A stretch of 64,000 nt of DNA from Gymnorhina tibicen (taxonomy: Eukaryota; Chordata; Aves; Passeriformes; Artamidae): the NCBI GenBank assembly GCA_013399875.1, contig VXAZ01000382.1:310001-374000 (forward strand), given 5' to 3'. A program made the position numbers and the translations under genes. The first letter of the stretch is position 1. The number at the start of each line of letters is the position of its first letter. The notes under the pieces were generated by a model. That model was not told where the DNA came from, searched no databases, and saw only the letters and a list, made by a program, of their open reading frames with translations. Positions 46,880-57,845 of this stretch are shown here, piece by piece.

Positions 46880-46990
46880 CGCTGCCCCGTACCTGTCACT
46901 GCTCATCGGCGCGCGCCCGCTGCCCGCGTCCCGCACGCTCCTCTCCAGCACGGCCGCCGGGAAGCAGCTGAGCTGGGCGAGGCTTTAGCT
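46880..46990. promoter_or_regulatory. Small CpG-rich patch with a minus-strand splice donor
   Basis: CATCGGCGCGCGCCCGCTGC, CCGCGTCCCGCACGC and CACGGCCGCCGGGAAGC make a short, dense CpG cluster. On the minus strand GAGCAGTGACAG|GTACGGGGC gives a good donor at 46893/46892. The patch could therefore be a small first exon of CTBP2 or of a non-coding transcript. This is inference. Confidence 0.35.
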
Positions 46991-49933
46991 GGGTCTAGGC
47001 TGGGGGAAAATGCTGACACAGAACCTGCACGTCCTGTCTCCTCTGTCTCCAGCCTCACCTACGGCTGCTGTTAACCCCGGAGCCCGTCCGAGCGGACAGA
47101 CTCTCCCCGCAGCTTTGCCGCTCGCAGGTTTTCTTTCATTTTTCCCACATCTTCCTACAAACCCTCTACCGCTGCACCCTCATCCTTCCCATTTCACCGC
47201 GTGTTTTTACCAGCCCACCTCCTGCCTTCACATTTTCCATTTTCTGGAGGCTAATACCTTTGGGTTTCACCAATTTTCAGCTGTTTTTACCCGCCCATGA
47301 GCAGTGCCAGCCTGCTCTCCCTGGCACCTCCCAACCCATCCCGTCATGGCCAGCAAAGCAACATCAAAGACGAGAAAGAGCTGGAAACGCCCTGGTGCTG
47401 AGATCTACTTAATAAGTTGTCAGCCAGGTCCCGTGTATCTATTCTTGCGGGCATAAAGATCTCTGTCAGCAGTCAAAACACGCATTTACACCCCCAGCAC
47501 AATTCCGAGCAGCATTTAAAGATTTTTAACGACCATCCCTTTGTCCCAGGGAGTTAAGCGCTGATCGAATGTCACAACGTGACACATGAATGCACAACAA
47601 GACGGAGGTTTGACAGGCAGCAACATTGTAATATGATAATTCCTCTTTGTCCCTTAATCGCCTCTGTTTTTTGCAGACTTGATTCACTTACCAACATGTG
47701 ATCAATCACTGCCTTTTTCAGTGAGATAATTTTTTGCCCTCTATCTAAATGGCTCCTGTCAGAGGGAATCCAGTACTAAATTAAAGCTGATATGCCTGTC
47801 TCTGCCCCTTTGTTTGTAGACTTCTTCTCGCACACAATTGATTTTAAATAGATTTTTTTAATGGGTTCCATCACTGTTTAAGTATATGTATTTTTAAAAA
47901 TCTGTCTCCTTGAAATTAACACTGGCTACGTACACGTTTAAAAATGGTCTGGAGAATATAATTTAATGGAGAGGAATAAATACCAGGGTACGTGATGGCA
48001 CGTGCATCAACTTCCCACTAGATACGGAGTAAGTTGCCTGTTTAGATCTTCCCACGTGCTCTATTTAAAATGGGAAGAAAAACAATCTTAAGATTTGTGA
48101 CAATAACAGAAAGAGGAGGGTGTAATTTAACATGAAAGGAAGCAATGACGAGATCACCACTCGTTCTGAGCCTCTAAAGACTGTCTTCTCAGCTGAAGGC
48201 CACCACAGAGCTCCTCAGACATCTCTCCCTGGTGTTTGCACACTCCGATGAGCATCTCCCTAACAGCAGGCAAGAGGTCTTTAGCAGCACAAGCACACAA
48301 GAAGAGAATCTACCCTTGTGTATAAAGCAGAGGGGTGTTTTTGTAGCTCTCAGGTGACCATCACACGTGCCCCAAAGAGTTCTGCACCACTCAGGTCAGA
48401 GGCAAAGCAGCTGCATCTGCCCAAACCCCTCCAAGCAGAGCCACACTCATGCCAACCACCAAAACCCTCTGCCCTGCTGTCTGCTCTTCCCTCAACTTCC
48501 TCAAGCACATCCACACTGCATTTGAAATCTCAAAATTTCAAAATCTGTCCCTTCCCTCCAGCTCCTCTTTATCATGCCAGCCTCAGTTGGGTTCTTCCAC
48601 ACCCTGCCCTGATGCACCACCTCAGCCTGGCCCTGTTAAAGCCAAGAGCACAACACCTGCACATCCAGCAAAAGTAGGAATCTGCTCTCTGGTTGTCGTG
48701 GCTCCTCTGCCCCATCTGAGTGGCCACGGCTCCCTGGCAAGGGAACTGCAGGAATCCCCAGGTGCATCCTCATCCTCCCAGCCCAGCCTGGGCAGCACTC
48801 CCAGCTGCTGTCCTTCCTCACCACTATACATGTAATTTGCAGTAATGAAATGGGTGATTTCAAAGCTTGGTAAGATGACGCTTATTTAATTCACTGATTG
48901 AAAGACAGTAAATTTTTGGCTGTGACGTGCATTATAAATTATTCTACACGGTTTCAGCACTTGTCCTGGTTATGCACATAAGGCACTAAAGATTTTGCCA
49001 AGATATCTAATAGACACCATCATAATTAGCCCTGTCATACAAAGAATCATCTCTTTTAAAGCATATTTTTTCTTCTATTTTTGAGACAAGCACCTCAACA
49101 AAATGCTTGATTCACAGCTCTTTCAAAGATGGGACAGTTTCCCTGAAGGAAAAAACCAAAAACTAATGTTTTCATCTTACGGTTCTATCAGTCTTTTCCT
49201 TCCTTTTCCCGTGCAGAGGAAAAAGGGAAAGAAAACAGCTCTGCAACGGAGGCATCACCCCTGGGTGAGGGCGAGCGGTGTTCCAGCGAGGACGCGTCCA
49301 TCCACAAAGGGCAGCGGGAGCCAAGGCATTACAAACATAACCATGAATGAGGCTGGGGGAGGACTGGCCCCAGAAAAGAAAAAAAAAAACCACCACAACA
49401 ACAAAAAAGCTCATTTTCCAAAACACATTATTATGGCACAAAACGTATTTTAATGTATTTTCATCAAGGCGTCGAATCCCCCCAGTACCAGCTTTTTGTC
49501 TCTTGGCAGTTCAAGAATGCCAGCGCGCCCCGTCCTCGGGGTGCCAGAACCAATCTGTTGCCAAGAGACACAAAACTGATATCACGGGTGTATAAAGCCG
49601 TCTTTGGAAACGTACAGAACAGCCAACGACCTCATGTTCGGGGTTTGACTTAGTCAGCAAGACGTCAAGGAAGAAAAATTAACCTTTTGTTACAAGGTTT
49701 AAAGCTGACCGTTTGTATCCACCTCCGAGGGAGAAGCACGCTCGTGTCTGGTACTGCACTGCGCTCAAACAACGTGGTTTGGGGGGCTTTTAATGTTTAC
49801 TTTTGTTTTGTCAGCAAAACCATAAAAATCCTGAGATCTGGGGAGCAGGGAGGCTCCGGCTTGGGGCATCGGGGCAGGCGAAGCATCTTCTGAGGAAACC
49901 CAAACGCGGGAGCTGGACCTTCCCACGGGCACT
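46991..49933. other. Non-coding DNA with a CNE-like block
   Basis: No gene was recognised. Positions 47600-47960 are a CNE-like block, listed separately. Pyrimidine-rich sequence occupies 48.4-48.8 kb; its frames have no recognisable domain. Confidence 0.5.
47600..47960. promoter_or_regulatory. Candidate conserved non-coding element
   Basis: This is a long AT-rich, repeat-free stretch with clustered motifs: TGATCAATCACTG, CAATTGATTTTAAATAGA, CTAAATTAAAGCTGATATG, CTTTGTTTG. Such density of homeodomain/TALE-like (TGATTNAT) and SOX-like (CTTTGTT) sites is usual in developmental enhancers. Conservation is untested. Confidence 0.3.
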
Positions 49934-50072
49934 CAGAGAATCCCAGAATGGTTTGGGTTGGAAGGGACCTGAAAGCTCCTTGAGTTCCATCCCCCAAGGG
50001 CACGGACGCCTTCCACTGTTCCCAGGTTGCTCCAAGCCCTGTCCAGCCTCATCTTAGACACCTCCAGGGGTC
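49934..50072 (-). mobile_element. CR1 LINE 3' end
   Basis: CAGAGAATCCCAGAATGGTT, TGGGTTGGAAGGGACCTG, TTCCACTGTTCCCAGGTTGC, TCCAAGCCCTGTCCAGCCTC and AGACACCTCCAGGGG are the reverse complement of CR1. Confidence 0.92.
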
Positions 50073-51199
50073 GGATGCACCCACTCATGTGGGTACACAC
50101 TGATGTGACCCAGCTGAGTGGAATTTTGAGACTCCAACCTTAAGCATCCAAAAGGTTTTCGCATTTAAAAAATCCAGTCACCAGCAAGTTCTTCAAATGC
50201 TTATTACTCCAGCTGACGAGTAACCTGAATATTTCCCTGCATTTGGTTCTGGCACCTCTCTCCCTCCCTCCTCCGACCTGCAATATGGATGCAAACCCTT
50301 TCAGAAGGAGTAATTTTTCCCCCACAATTTTCCTACCACAGTTATAAACACAGATTGCTGCCCTTCCCAGTTACAGAAATAAAATTCAATGCCTTCAGGA
50401 TTCCTTCAAAATACAAAAATATAAAAACAACACGACTGCTTCTTTCAAATGGGCTCTCTGTGGACTGCTGCTTTTCCATTTGTTTCACTGAAGTTAAATA
50501 GTTGGAAATTAGGAATCTAATTAAGAAATACAGTAATTAACTGTAATTAAGAGTTACAGCAAGATTCGGGGTTTTTTTTTCCCCTAATCTGGAGCATAAA
50601 TTTTTGCACGTTAAATTAAAAACTCCATTTAGGAATCAAAATGTTAGAAGGCGGTGAAGCAACTAGATATCAGTTTGATATTATCCAGGAAAGGTCAAAT
50701 TGAAATTATAGGACATGTTTAAAACATTAAGTTGTTGGTGTAGCTCGCAGCTTTTGCATTTCAACTAACATATATAGATATAGGAGCATATAGATATATA
50801 GAGGTATCCATACCCCAGGTGTTCACTATCAAATTACCTTCAAAGATAGAAAATGCAGCATTCCACTTTTAATAATTAGGACTTCCAGGTGTTTTTTGTT
50901 CCAAGGACTCAGAAGCACAACAAGCCTTCACTAGGGACTGAAGAGCAAGGAATCCTGATAGATGGGAGCCTTAGTGCAAACAACCAAAAGTTGGTTGATA
51001 GAAGCAGGTCGTGGGTTTTGGGGGCGATTTGTTTGGACTAGCAATAAAAGGTCTTGATATTATATGACAAGAGAAAAATATCCCTTTGTCTTATGAGCCC
51101 CCAGTTGTGGGAAGGGAGCTGAGCAGTGCCAGACCAGCATGTGGGCAGAGAGAGACAGGGGGGTTGAGAGGGGGCGAGGAGAGTTAAAATTCCTACCAG

Positions 51200-51304
51200 A
51201 AAACAGAAAATGAGATTAAAGGAGACATTTTGGCCATGAGGCCTTCTTTCGGCTGGAGAAGGCCTCAAAGCCAAAGTGTCTCTTCTAATCCTATTTTCTA
51301 TTTC
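51200..51304. other. Long imperfect hairpin (48-bp arms, 9-nt loop)
   Basis: The arms 51200-51247 and 51257-51304 are inverted copies over 48 positions with about 10 differences, nearly all transitions. The innermost TGAGGCCTTCT/AGAAGGCCTCA pairing is perfect. The loop is TTCGGCTGG. Pairing weakens but continues outward (TTAAAAT near 51185 against ATTTTAA near 51313). It could be a palindromic DNA transposon remnant, a precursor-miRNA-like RNA or an inverted duplication. Nothing shows it is transcribed. Confidence 0.7.
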
Positions 51305-51721
51305 GAGAGTGCATTTTAATAACCCCTTTGTATATGGTACAATGACTTTAGCAAGTCCTATTTTAAGCAGATTTTCCACACTAGAAGGCGAAATGGGTTA
51401 AAATAATTGCACCGTACACCTCGCACGCGTGACACTTCGTTTAATCCGGTGTCGGACACCGGGGACGCACAATGCGGGACAAGGTCCACGGATAAAAGCT
51501 CCTTTCAGGATGAACTCCAAGGCATGGAAAGGGGGAACCAGGCCGAGGAGCACAGCTCCCTCCCACCAGTGGCTGGGCCCTCACCTTCCCATCTGGATGG
51601 GATCTTGGCTGATGTCACCACACCCCAAAATTCCTCCTTCTTTGGGTAACAGGAGGCACTGGCCACATCCCACCGAGGTGGGAGTTGGTGTGAGCACTCT
51701 GGACCCCAGAGCAGAGCCCAT

Positions 51722-51797
51722 CTGCAGCTCCACTGTGGCGTCCCCAAAGGAGAGATCACCTGCAGCTCCACTGCGGTGTCCCCACAGACAACGACCC
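51722..51797 (+). repeat. Two-copy 38-bp tandem duplication
   Basis: CTGCAGCTCCACTGTGGCGT (from 51722) recurs as CTGCAGCTCCACTGCGGTGT (from 51760), each followed by CCCCA. The period is 38 bp; the copies diverge toward their ends. Confidence 0.75.
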
Positions 51798-52121
51798 ATT
51801 GGCCAAGCTCACCCCTGTCTTGCTAAATCTGCAAAAACCTGCACCTGGATGATGTTTTCTTCATCTCCACGCACACAAAACCCCATGAAACTGTTCATCT
51901 GGAGGGCGAGGTTAGAGGTTTCTCTTGTGTGCACAAAACTCAGCCTTTTTTGAACATAACAGGTGAAATCCTGTTCTTTAGAAGCACAAAAACCCAAGGG
52001 AGCGCCACCCGTGCTGGGCAGCCAACATCTTCCCCTCTCTGTCACAGGTCATGTTGTGGGAGATGAAGCTCCCCCATCAGTGACACTTGGCTCTCCATCT
52101 CCCTGCTCTTTTACAGTCCCA

Positions 52122-52195
52122 GTGGTGGAATCATCATCCCTGGAAATGTTAAAAAAATGTCTGGGTGAGGCACTTGAGGACATGGTTTAGAGGTG
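52122..52195 (+). mobile_element. CR1 internal fragment, older subfamily
   Basis: GTGGTGGAATCATCATCCCT, GGAAATGTTAAAAAAATGTC and GGTGAGGCACTTGAGGACAT resemble the CR1 block that reads GGAGTCACCATCCCTGGAAG in other copies. It is truncated at both ends. Confidence 0.75.
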
Positions 52196-52333
52196 AACGG
52201 GCAAGAGGTCCCTCCAGCAGGAGAATGAGTTGTGCAATCCCATGGAAAAGGGAATTTCCAAGCCTGGAAGAACACTAGTGGAACCCATGGTTTCTACTAA
52301 GAGAGGATGAACAATGAAGTTCCCATGTAAAGA

Positions 52334-52512
52334 TCATGGAATCACAGAACTGTTTAAGTTGGAAAAGCCCTCTAAGATCATAGAGTCTGATAGTTAATTC
52401 AACAGCACCAATTTCACCACTAAACCATTTCCCTAAGTGCCCTATCTTGACATTTTTTGAACACTTCCAGGGATGGTGACTCCAGCACTGCCCTGGGCAG
52501 ATGTTCCAAAAT
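52334..52512 (-). mobile_element. CR1 LINE 3' end, older subfamily
   Basis: CATGGAATCACAGAACTGTT, AAGTTGGAAAAGCCCTCTAA and GATCATAGAGTC, then GAACACTTCCAGGGATGGTG and ACTCCAGCACTGCCCTGGGC, are the reverse complement of an older CR1 type. It lies about 140 bp from an oppositely oriented fragment of a similar type. Confidence 0.88.
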
Positions 52513-53896
52513 ACCAGAAATATCAAACCACAGACATGAAACTGCAAATATCAAAGTGACAGAAGGGGAACAGACGAGCACACACAGCAGTGAGTGGGAT
52601 GGCACCAAACAGGGGAAAGGCAAGGCTGATGAGAGAACTACTCATCTCCGATGTTGAAAACTGGACTGGAACAAGAGAAACAAATCCAAGTTAGCAGAGA
52701 AAACTCCTGGAACAAAGAACACGCAAAAGAAAAAACAGTTTTGTCCTCTCTACGCAGCATCAACCAGCAGTACCCAACCTCTAGGCAACACACAGAAGAC
52801 CAGTAGTCAAACTGAATTAAGGAGGAGGTTCAAGCACGGTGGTTCAGACAGTACCAACCACCCAGCATCTCCCTGTGCCCCTCCTCGGATGAAGCCCTGG
52901 GCAGCAGAGAACTTCAACCCCTCACCAGATGGATCAGCTGGGAAATACAGGAGAAAACACCAACAGGCCCAAGCAGGGCAGGGCGCGTTGCAGAACAAAA
53001 TTAATTGTCGTAATGACAGGTTAAGCACACCTGAAATTCTTCCGCATCCCAGCGGCACTTCGTGGTAGCCAACGCTCAGGGCCAGCAGAATAAAACAAAG
53101 CAGGTGAGAAATACAAAAAATCTATGTAGCATGAAATATCTCTAAGAGACTTGTTTAGCGAAATTAACTAGTAGTTTAATAGAAAAAAGCTTGATGTATG
53201 AGAGTGCTCCAATTTCTTCATAGAAATTAACATTTCAATCCTGGTTTTATCTAGAAGTCATTAAACTGTGCAACATGAATTATTGGAACTGTAGCAGAGA
53301 ATTAACTCTATTCATCAAGTAAGTCCAAACAGTTTAGAGTGCATCTGTAATGAAAAAATAGCTCCACATTTCTATCTCTTCTCATTAAAGTAAACCAGTT
53401 TTCCCTCTCTCAGTATATAAAACTGTCTTCTCCTCATGTAATTTATATTACCATAAGCCAGCTCACATTCTAAACTATTACATGCCTCCAATTAATTTTT
53501 GCAGCTTTTGCCTGAAAATTTAATGAGATAGTAGTGTATGAACCTGCTGACTCCAGATTACATGTGTGCTTCCAATATTAATGTTGGCATAAAATAATCT
53601 GATACATACTTGATGAGAGCTTTCCACTATTGTGAGAGTAGTTAAGGCAATATGTAAACCAATTCCACTGATTTTCTTTCTCCTCCCACCACGTTTGCAA
53701 TAAAAACTACCCCCAAAACCAGCTAAAATCATCAGTCTGAAATGGCAGAGTCTTGAGTTAAGCACTCACGAGACAGGTAACATCACCAGTACTTCCCTGG
53801 ATGTTTTAAATTTATTGCTCACCTATTAGCATTTATTTTAAGGCTATTCCTATTTCTAAATGCTTTTACTTTTGAATGATGAAGGAGGAGAGAGAC
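52513..53896. other. Non-coding DNA, AT-rich, no gene seen
   Basis: 53100-53760 is continuous AT-rich, repeat-free sequence with CNE-like composition. No exon was recognised. Confidence 0.5.
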
Positions 53897-54031
53897 ATCA
53901 AGGCTGGGTTGGATGGGGTTTGGACCAACGTGATCTAGTGGAAGGTGTCCCTGCCCATGGCAGGGGGGATGGGTGGAACAAGATGAGCCTCAAGGTCTCT
54001 TTCAGCCCAAACCATTCCGCAATTCCATGCT
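53897..54031 (+). mobile_element. CR1 LINE 3' end
   Basis: CATCAAGGCTGGGTTGGATG, TGATCTAGTGGAAGGTGTCC, CCCATGGCAGGGGGGATGGG and CAGCCCAAACCATTCCGCAA match CR1 in order. A small duplication (GGGGGGATGGGTGG) lies after the CATGGCA block. Confidence 0.91.
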
Positions 54032-56299
54032 GGGATTTACTTCTCCCAAAAAAGAAGGGCATATTTTAAATCCCCCTCAATGCCACCCTAACACGCACAA
54101 CGCTTGAGAAATCAAGGGTTTGCATTGGTGCTGGAAAAAAAGGGGGGTTTGCATCCCAAGAGTTTCGTTGGTTGCTTTCTCTTTGCAGCTCGTTTTACGG
54201 GGATAACTCTTACTTAATTTTGCAAACTGTTCTCCAGCATATCAGACAAATAACCTTTTCTTCAGAAGGACACATTCTTTGAGACTAACATTAAAGAGGA
54301 AAAATTGTAATATTCCTTTCCACTGCAACTTCAATTTTACAACCACATATTGGGCATAATATGATTTTAATATCTATGTGCCCAAGAGAAAAATTGGCAA
54401 ATGCGATGCCCTGCAAGATCAAATAATTTTATATATAGACTTAAAAACACACATTTGGCACTCTTTGGTACAGCCCTGAATTTATATTTACAGGAAACTA
54501 TAAACTGCTCGTGGTGAGTCATGGAGCCCCTGAAAACATGGATTTTTGCACCGAACTGGCAGGAGCAGGGAAGCTGTGCCCAGGGAGCTGGCACAGCCTG
54601 GACGTGGGAGCCCAGTGGCTTTTCAACTCAGCCCCATTGCAGCCCAGTACCTTCCCAAGACCACAGGAATAACCTTCACTGCCTATCCCAATTAAACCAT
54701 CCCCCTACATCATTAACACCTGCATTCTCTCTGTCTTTCAATCACGGGAGAGAAGCTGCTGGATGCAGGGAAGAATTCTGGCTCTGGGAGATGACGTTTT
54801 GGGACACGACCACAGCAAAGCCAGAATGTTCCAGCAGCTGTCAGGAGAAGAGGCCTCACACCCTCTGTGTGATGCACAGAGCCCCAAAACTCAGATCTCT
54901 TTGAGGCAGGAAGAACAAACCAGTCAGATAAAAGACTGGGAGAAGGGATGGACGGAAGTGGACGGCAGGAGAAATAATATACAGCAAGAGCGGAGGCCAA
55001 CGACTGCACACTTTTAACGGCTCCCAGTGGCTTCAAATCAATTTACATTTAAAATAAATGAATTAAATCTGATAATCTCTGATACCACTCAACCTATTTG
55101 CTCCAGGGCACTGAAATTCAAATATTCTCCAGTTCTGAAAATAGGCTTTCACCCCCGTGACAGACAAATGAAGACAAAGAGTACCCAGCCCAAACGCCAC
55201 CTCCCTGGTTTTCACACCATCAAATGGGAAAATCACTTCCATGGTGTTCAAGGCACTTTACTACTATGACTTCTGCCCCTTGCAGTACATCTCCTGCATT
55301 TCTAAGGTAGTTATAAAAAGAAACATTTTGGTTTTAACTCCAGAAAATCACGGCCATCTGGGTGGCACCAAGCAAACAGAAAAAGGGCCATCCACCCCTG
55401 GCTTGCAAGCACCCCTCAGCCTGCACCCTGCTGCCACACTGGATGAGGCCACACCAAAAAAACCCCAGATTACTGCACTGATTTTGGCTAAAAATAATCT
55501 TTCAGGTTTAGCAGGCAGCTATTTTCAGCTGGGACCTGATTTTCAGCAGCGCTGTCCTGACACAGTCACGACGCTGGGAACCAGTGGTGCGGCCTGTAAC
55601 ACACACGTGATGATGCTTACATACGTATTTACGTCCACAAGAACTCACTGTACTCTCTGCTGAGGGTGAGATTACCTTTTCTTTTACAGATTTTCAAAAA
55701 TCAACCAATGCACTTTCTTTTTTTTTTTTTTACATGGGCATGTCCTTACACTTAACAACTGCTCGTACCTTTGCGCGTCAAAAGAAACATGTAATTAAAT
55801 TAAGAGATGCACACACTCTTCCTTTTCTCCTGTCTCTTCTCCTTGAACCCCACGCCAGATAGCAAATCAAAATCTGCATTTAAATAGAATATTTTTAATG
55901 TATGAAAGTGGGTGGCCTGAGGGTAAAGAGGTATTGCATTCACTCACCATATGCACAAAATTGCATTTAAAATGTGATACTACGCTTTAAAAATTTATTG
56001 AATTTTTTTTCTCATTCCAGTACCTTTGTTTTATTATAACAAAATCTTCTGCTCTACAGAGAATTTTGTATCAAAGCCCGCTAATAAAAATAATGTGATA
56101 TTACATCATTTTATCAATTTAATCTCGAGAAAAAGCACGATATTCAATCACATCTCATAAGTCACTATCTCTGGTAATTCCGGCCATTATTCAGTGCGAA
56201 ATCCAAGCAGTCGGAATTCATTAACACAGGGCTGCTACAAATCTGCATTTTCTAGACTTTGTCAGAAAACGCAGCAGCCCGAACTCAGTGACCTGGATC
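54032..56299. other. Non-coding DNA, largely AT-rich
   Basis: No gene was recognised. A T run lies at 55717-55731. 54.2-54.5 and 55.85-56.25 kb are AT-rich and repeat-free. The last stretch leads directly into the CpG island. Confidence 0.5.
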
Positions 56300-56620
56300 T
56301 AACAGCCTTTCAGCCGAAAGGGCCCCGCTCCCCAATCCCGGCTCCCTTCCTGCGCCGGGACAAAGCCGCCGACCAGGTCACGGAGCCGGCGGGGGCTTCG
56401 CAGAGCCCTCCCCGCCGAGGGCAGCATCCCGGCTCCGGGGGGAACACGCGGAGCTCCCCGGGGTGGGAGCCGGCTCCCCGCAAAGCGAGGGGCTCTCCTG
56501 TCCCGCAGCGCCAGCACGGAGTGACATATGTTAGGGCCGGAGTGTCACATCCCATCGGACAGGCCGCGGGGTGACGGCGACCGAGCGGTTTTGACGCTGC
56601 CTTATCGGGTCAGCACCTTC
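56300..56620. promoter_or_regulatory. CpG island, candidate main CTBP2 promoter
   Basis: This is the strongest CpG cluster in the window, in AT-rich surroundings: CTGCGCCGGGACAAAGCCGC, CGGAGCCGGCGGGGGCTTCG, CCCCGCCGAGGGCAGC, AACACGCGGAGCTCCCCGGG, GGCCGCGGGGTGACGGCGAC. It lies about 45 kb upstream of the CTBP2 coding exon, a plausible first-intron length. I could not pick a convincing minus-strand first-exon donor, so the link to CTBP2 is inference from position. Confidence 0.5.
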
Positions 56621-57353
56621 GTGGGGGGGGAAAAAAAATCTGTTGAAAGAGCGGATTTTGTGCTAGCTGCAAGGAGAGGCTGCTAAAACCGCGGGGAGGT
56701 TCACGGGCACGGTGGAACCCCAGCCTTGTGCCGCAGGGGACAACAGCAAAGCCCTGCCAAACTCGTCGGTGCAAAATCCAGCAAAGCCCTCGGTGTGAGG
56801 ATGCTCAGCGTGCCGCTCTGCAGCAGGTTTCCGTATCCCACCCGCCTCCCCGAGCCCTTTTTGTGGCTGAGAGATGCTCTTAGTCCTTTGTTGCCCACAT
56901 GGCCCTTCTGCTGGCCATCCAGCAGCTTTTCCACCCAGCCAGGAGCAGCCTCCCACCAAAACACTCCCAAATCCAGGACCGTGAAGGGTCCCAAGCAGGA
57001 ACATGCTGTCTTCCAAGTATTTTCCATGGATCTTATCCATGAAATCACAATAAAAATGACAATTTCATTCTAATTAGACCATATTTTGCAGACCAATGAC
57101 CTCACTTCTTCAGCATACAAGCAAGCTGAGAAAAGTTCACAACATAGTGCTTGTGTTTATTGCTGTACAAGGGGTACAGCTGCTGTACAGGAACAGAATC
57201 CCAGACAACTTCAGTGGCACTGGTCCTGGCTCTTTATGTTATCACATTTCCCAATATCTGTAAAAATTGTGGTGATCTAAACTCCACATCTCAGGTGGGG
57301 TTTGAAGCAACCACAGCGCTGTGTTCCAGAGGCACCATCAACAGGCTACAGAT
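56621..57353. other. Flank of the CpG island, no gene seen
   Basis: GC content falls away from the island. No supported exon; the frames at 56.7-57.05 kb have no recognisable domain. Confidence 0.45.
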
Positions 57354-57425
57354 CACAGACTCACAGAACACTTTGGCTTGGAAATGGCTTTTAAAGATCA
57401 TCTGATCCAAAGCCCAAGGCTGCAG
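57354..57425 (-). mobile_element. CR1 terminal fragment, older type
   Basis: TCACAGACTCACAGAACACT, TTGGCTTGGAAATGGCTTTT and AAAGATCATCTGATCC are the diverged reverse complement of a CR1 end, 120 bp before a younger copy in the same orientation. Confidence 0.75.
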
Positions 57426-57546
57426 AGTGTTTCCATCACCCACAGGCCCTACTCTACTCTCACCAAAGCCTGTAGCATTGAAAAACCACTTTGGTTGGGT
57501 AAATTTATGTTAGTTTCCCCATAGAAATAAGGCATTTCAGTATGGA

Positions 57547-57845
57547 CTCCTAGAATGGCTTGGGTTGGAAGAGACTTTAAACCCCATCCGGTGCCCCCCC
57601 TGCCATGGGCAGGGACCCCTTCCACTGTCCCAGGCTGCTCCCAGCCCCGTCCAACCTGGCCTTGGACACTGCCAGGGATCCAGGGGCAGCCACAGCTGCT
57701 CTGGGCACCCTGTGCCAGGGTCTCACCACCCTCACAGCCAAGATTTTCTTCCAAATATCTCATCTAAACCTCCACTCCTTCAGCTTGAAGCTGCTCCTCT
57801 TGTCCAGTCACTGCTTGCCCTTACCAAAAAGTCCTTCCATGGCTG
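57547..57845 (-). mobile_element. CR1 LINE 3' end
   Basis: CCTAGAATGGCTTGGGTTGG, CCCCTGCCATGGGCAGGGAC, TTCCACTGTCCCAGGCTGCT, CCACCCTCACAGCC and CTTCAGCTTGAAGCTGCTCC give an extended CR1 end of about 300 bp, continuing to the AAAGTCCTTCC block. Confidence 0.93.

Larger units (their letters stand above)
50073..52121. other. Non-coding DNA with a long hairpin
   Basis: No coding gene was recognised. TATA/GATA-rich simple sequence lies at 50769-50803. The 51200-51304 hairpin and the 51722-51797 duplication are listed separately. Confidence 0.5.
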
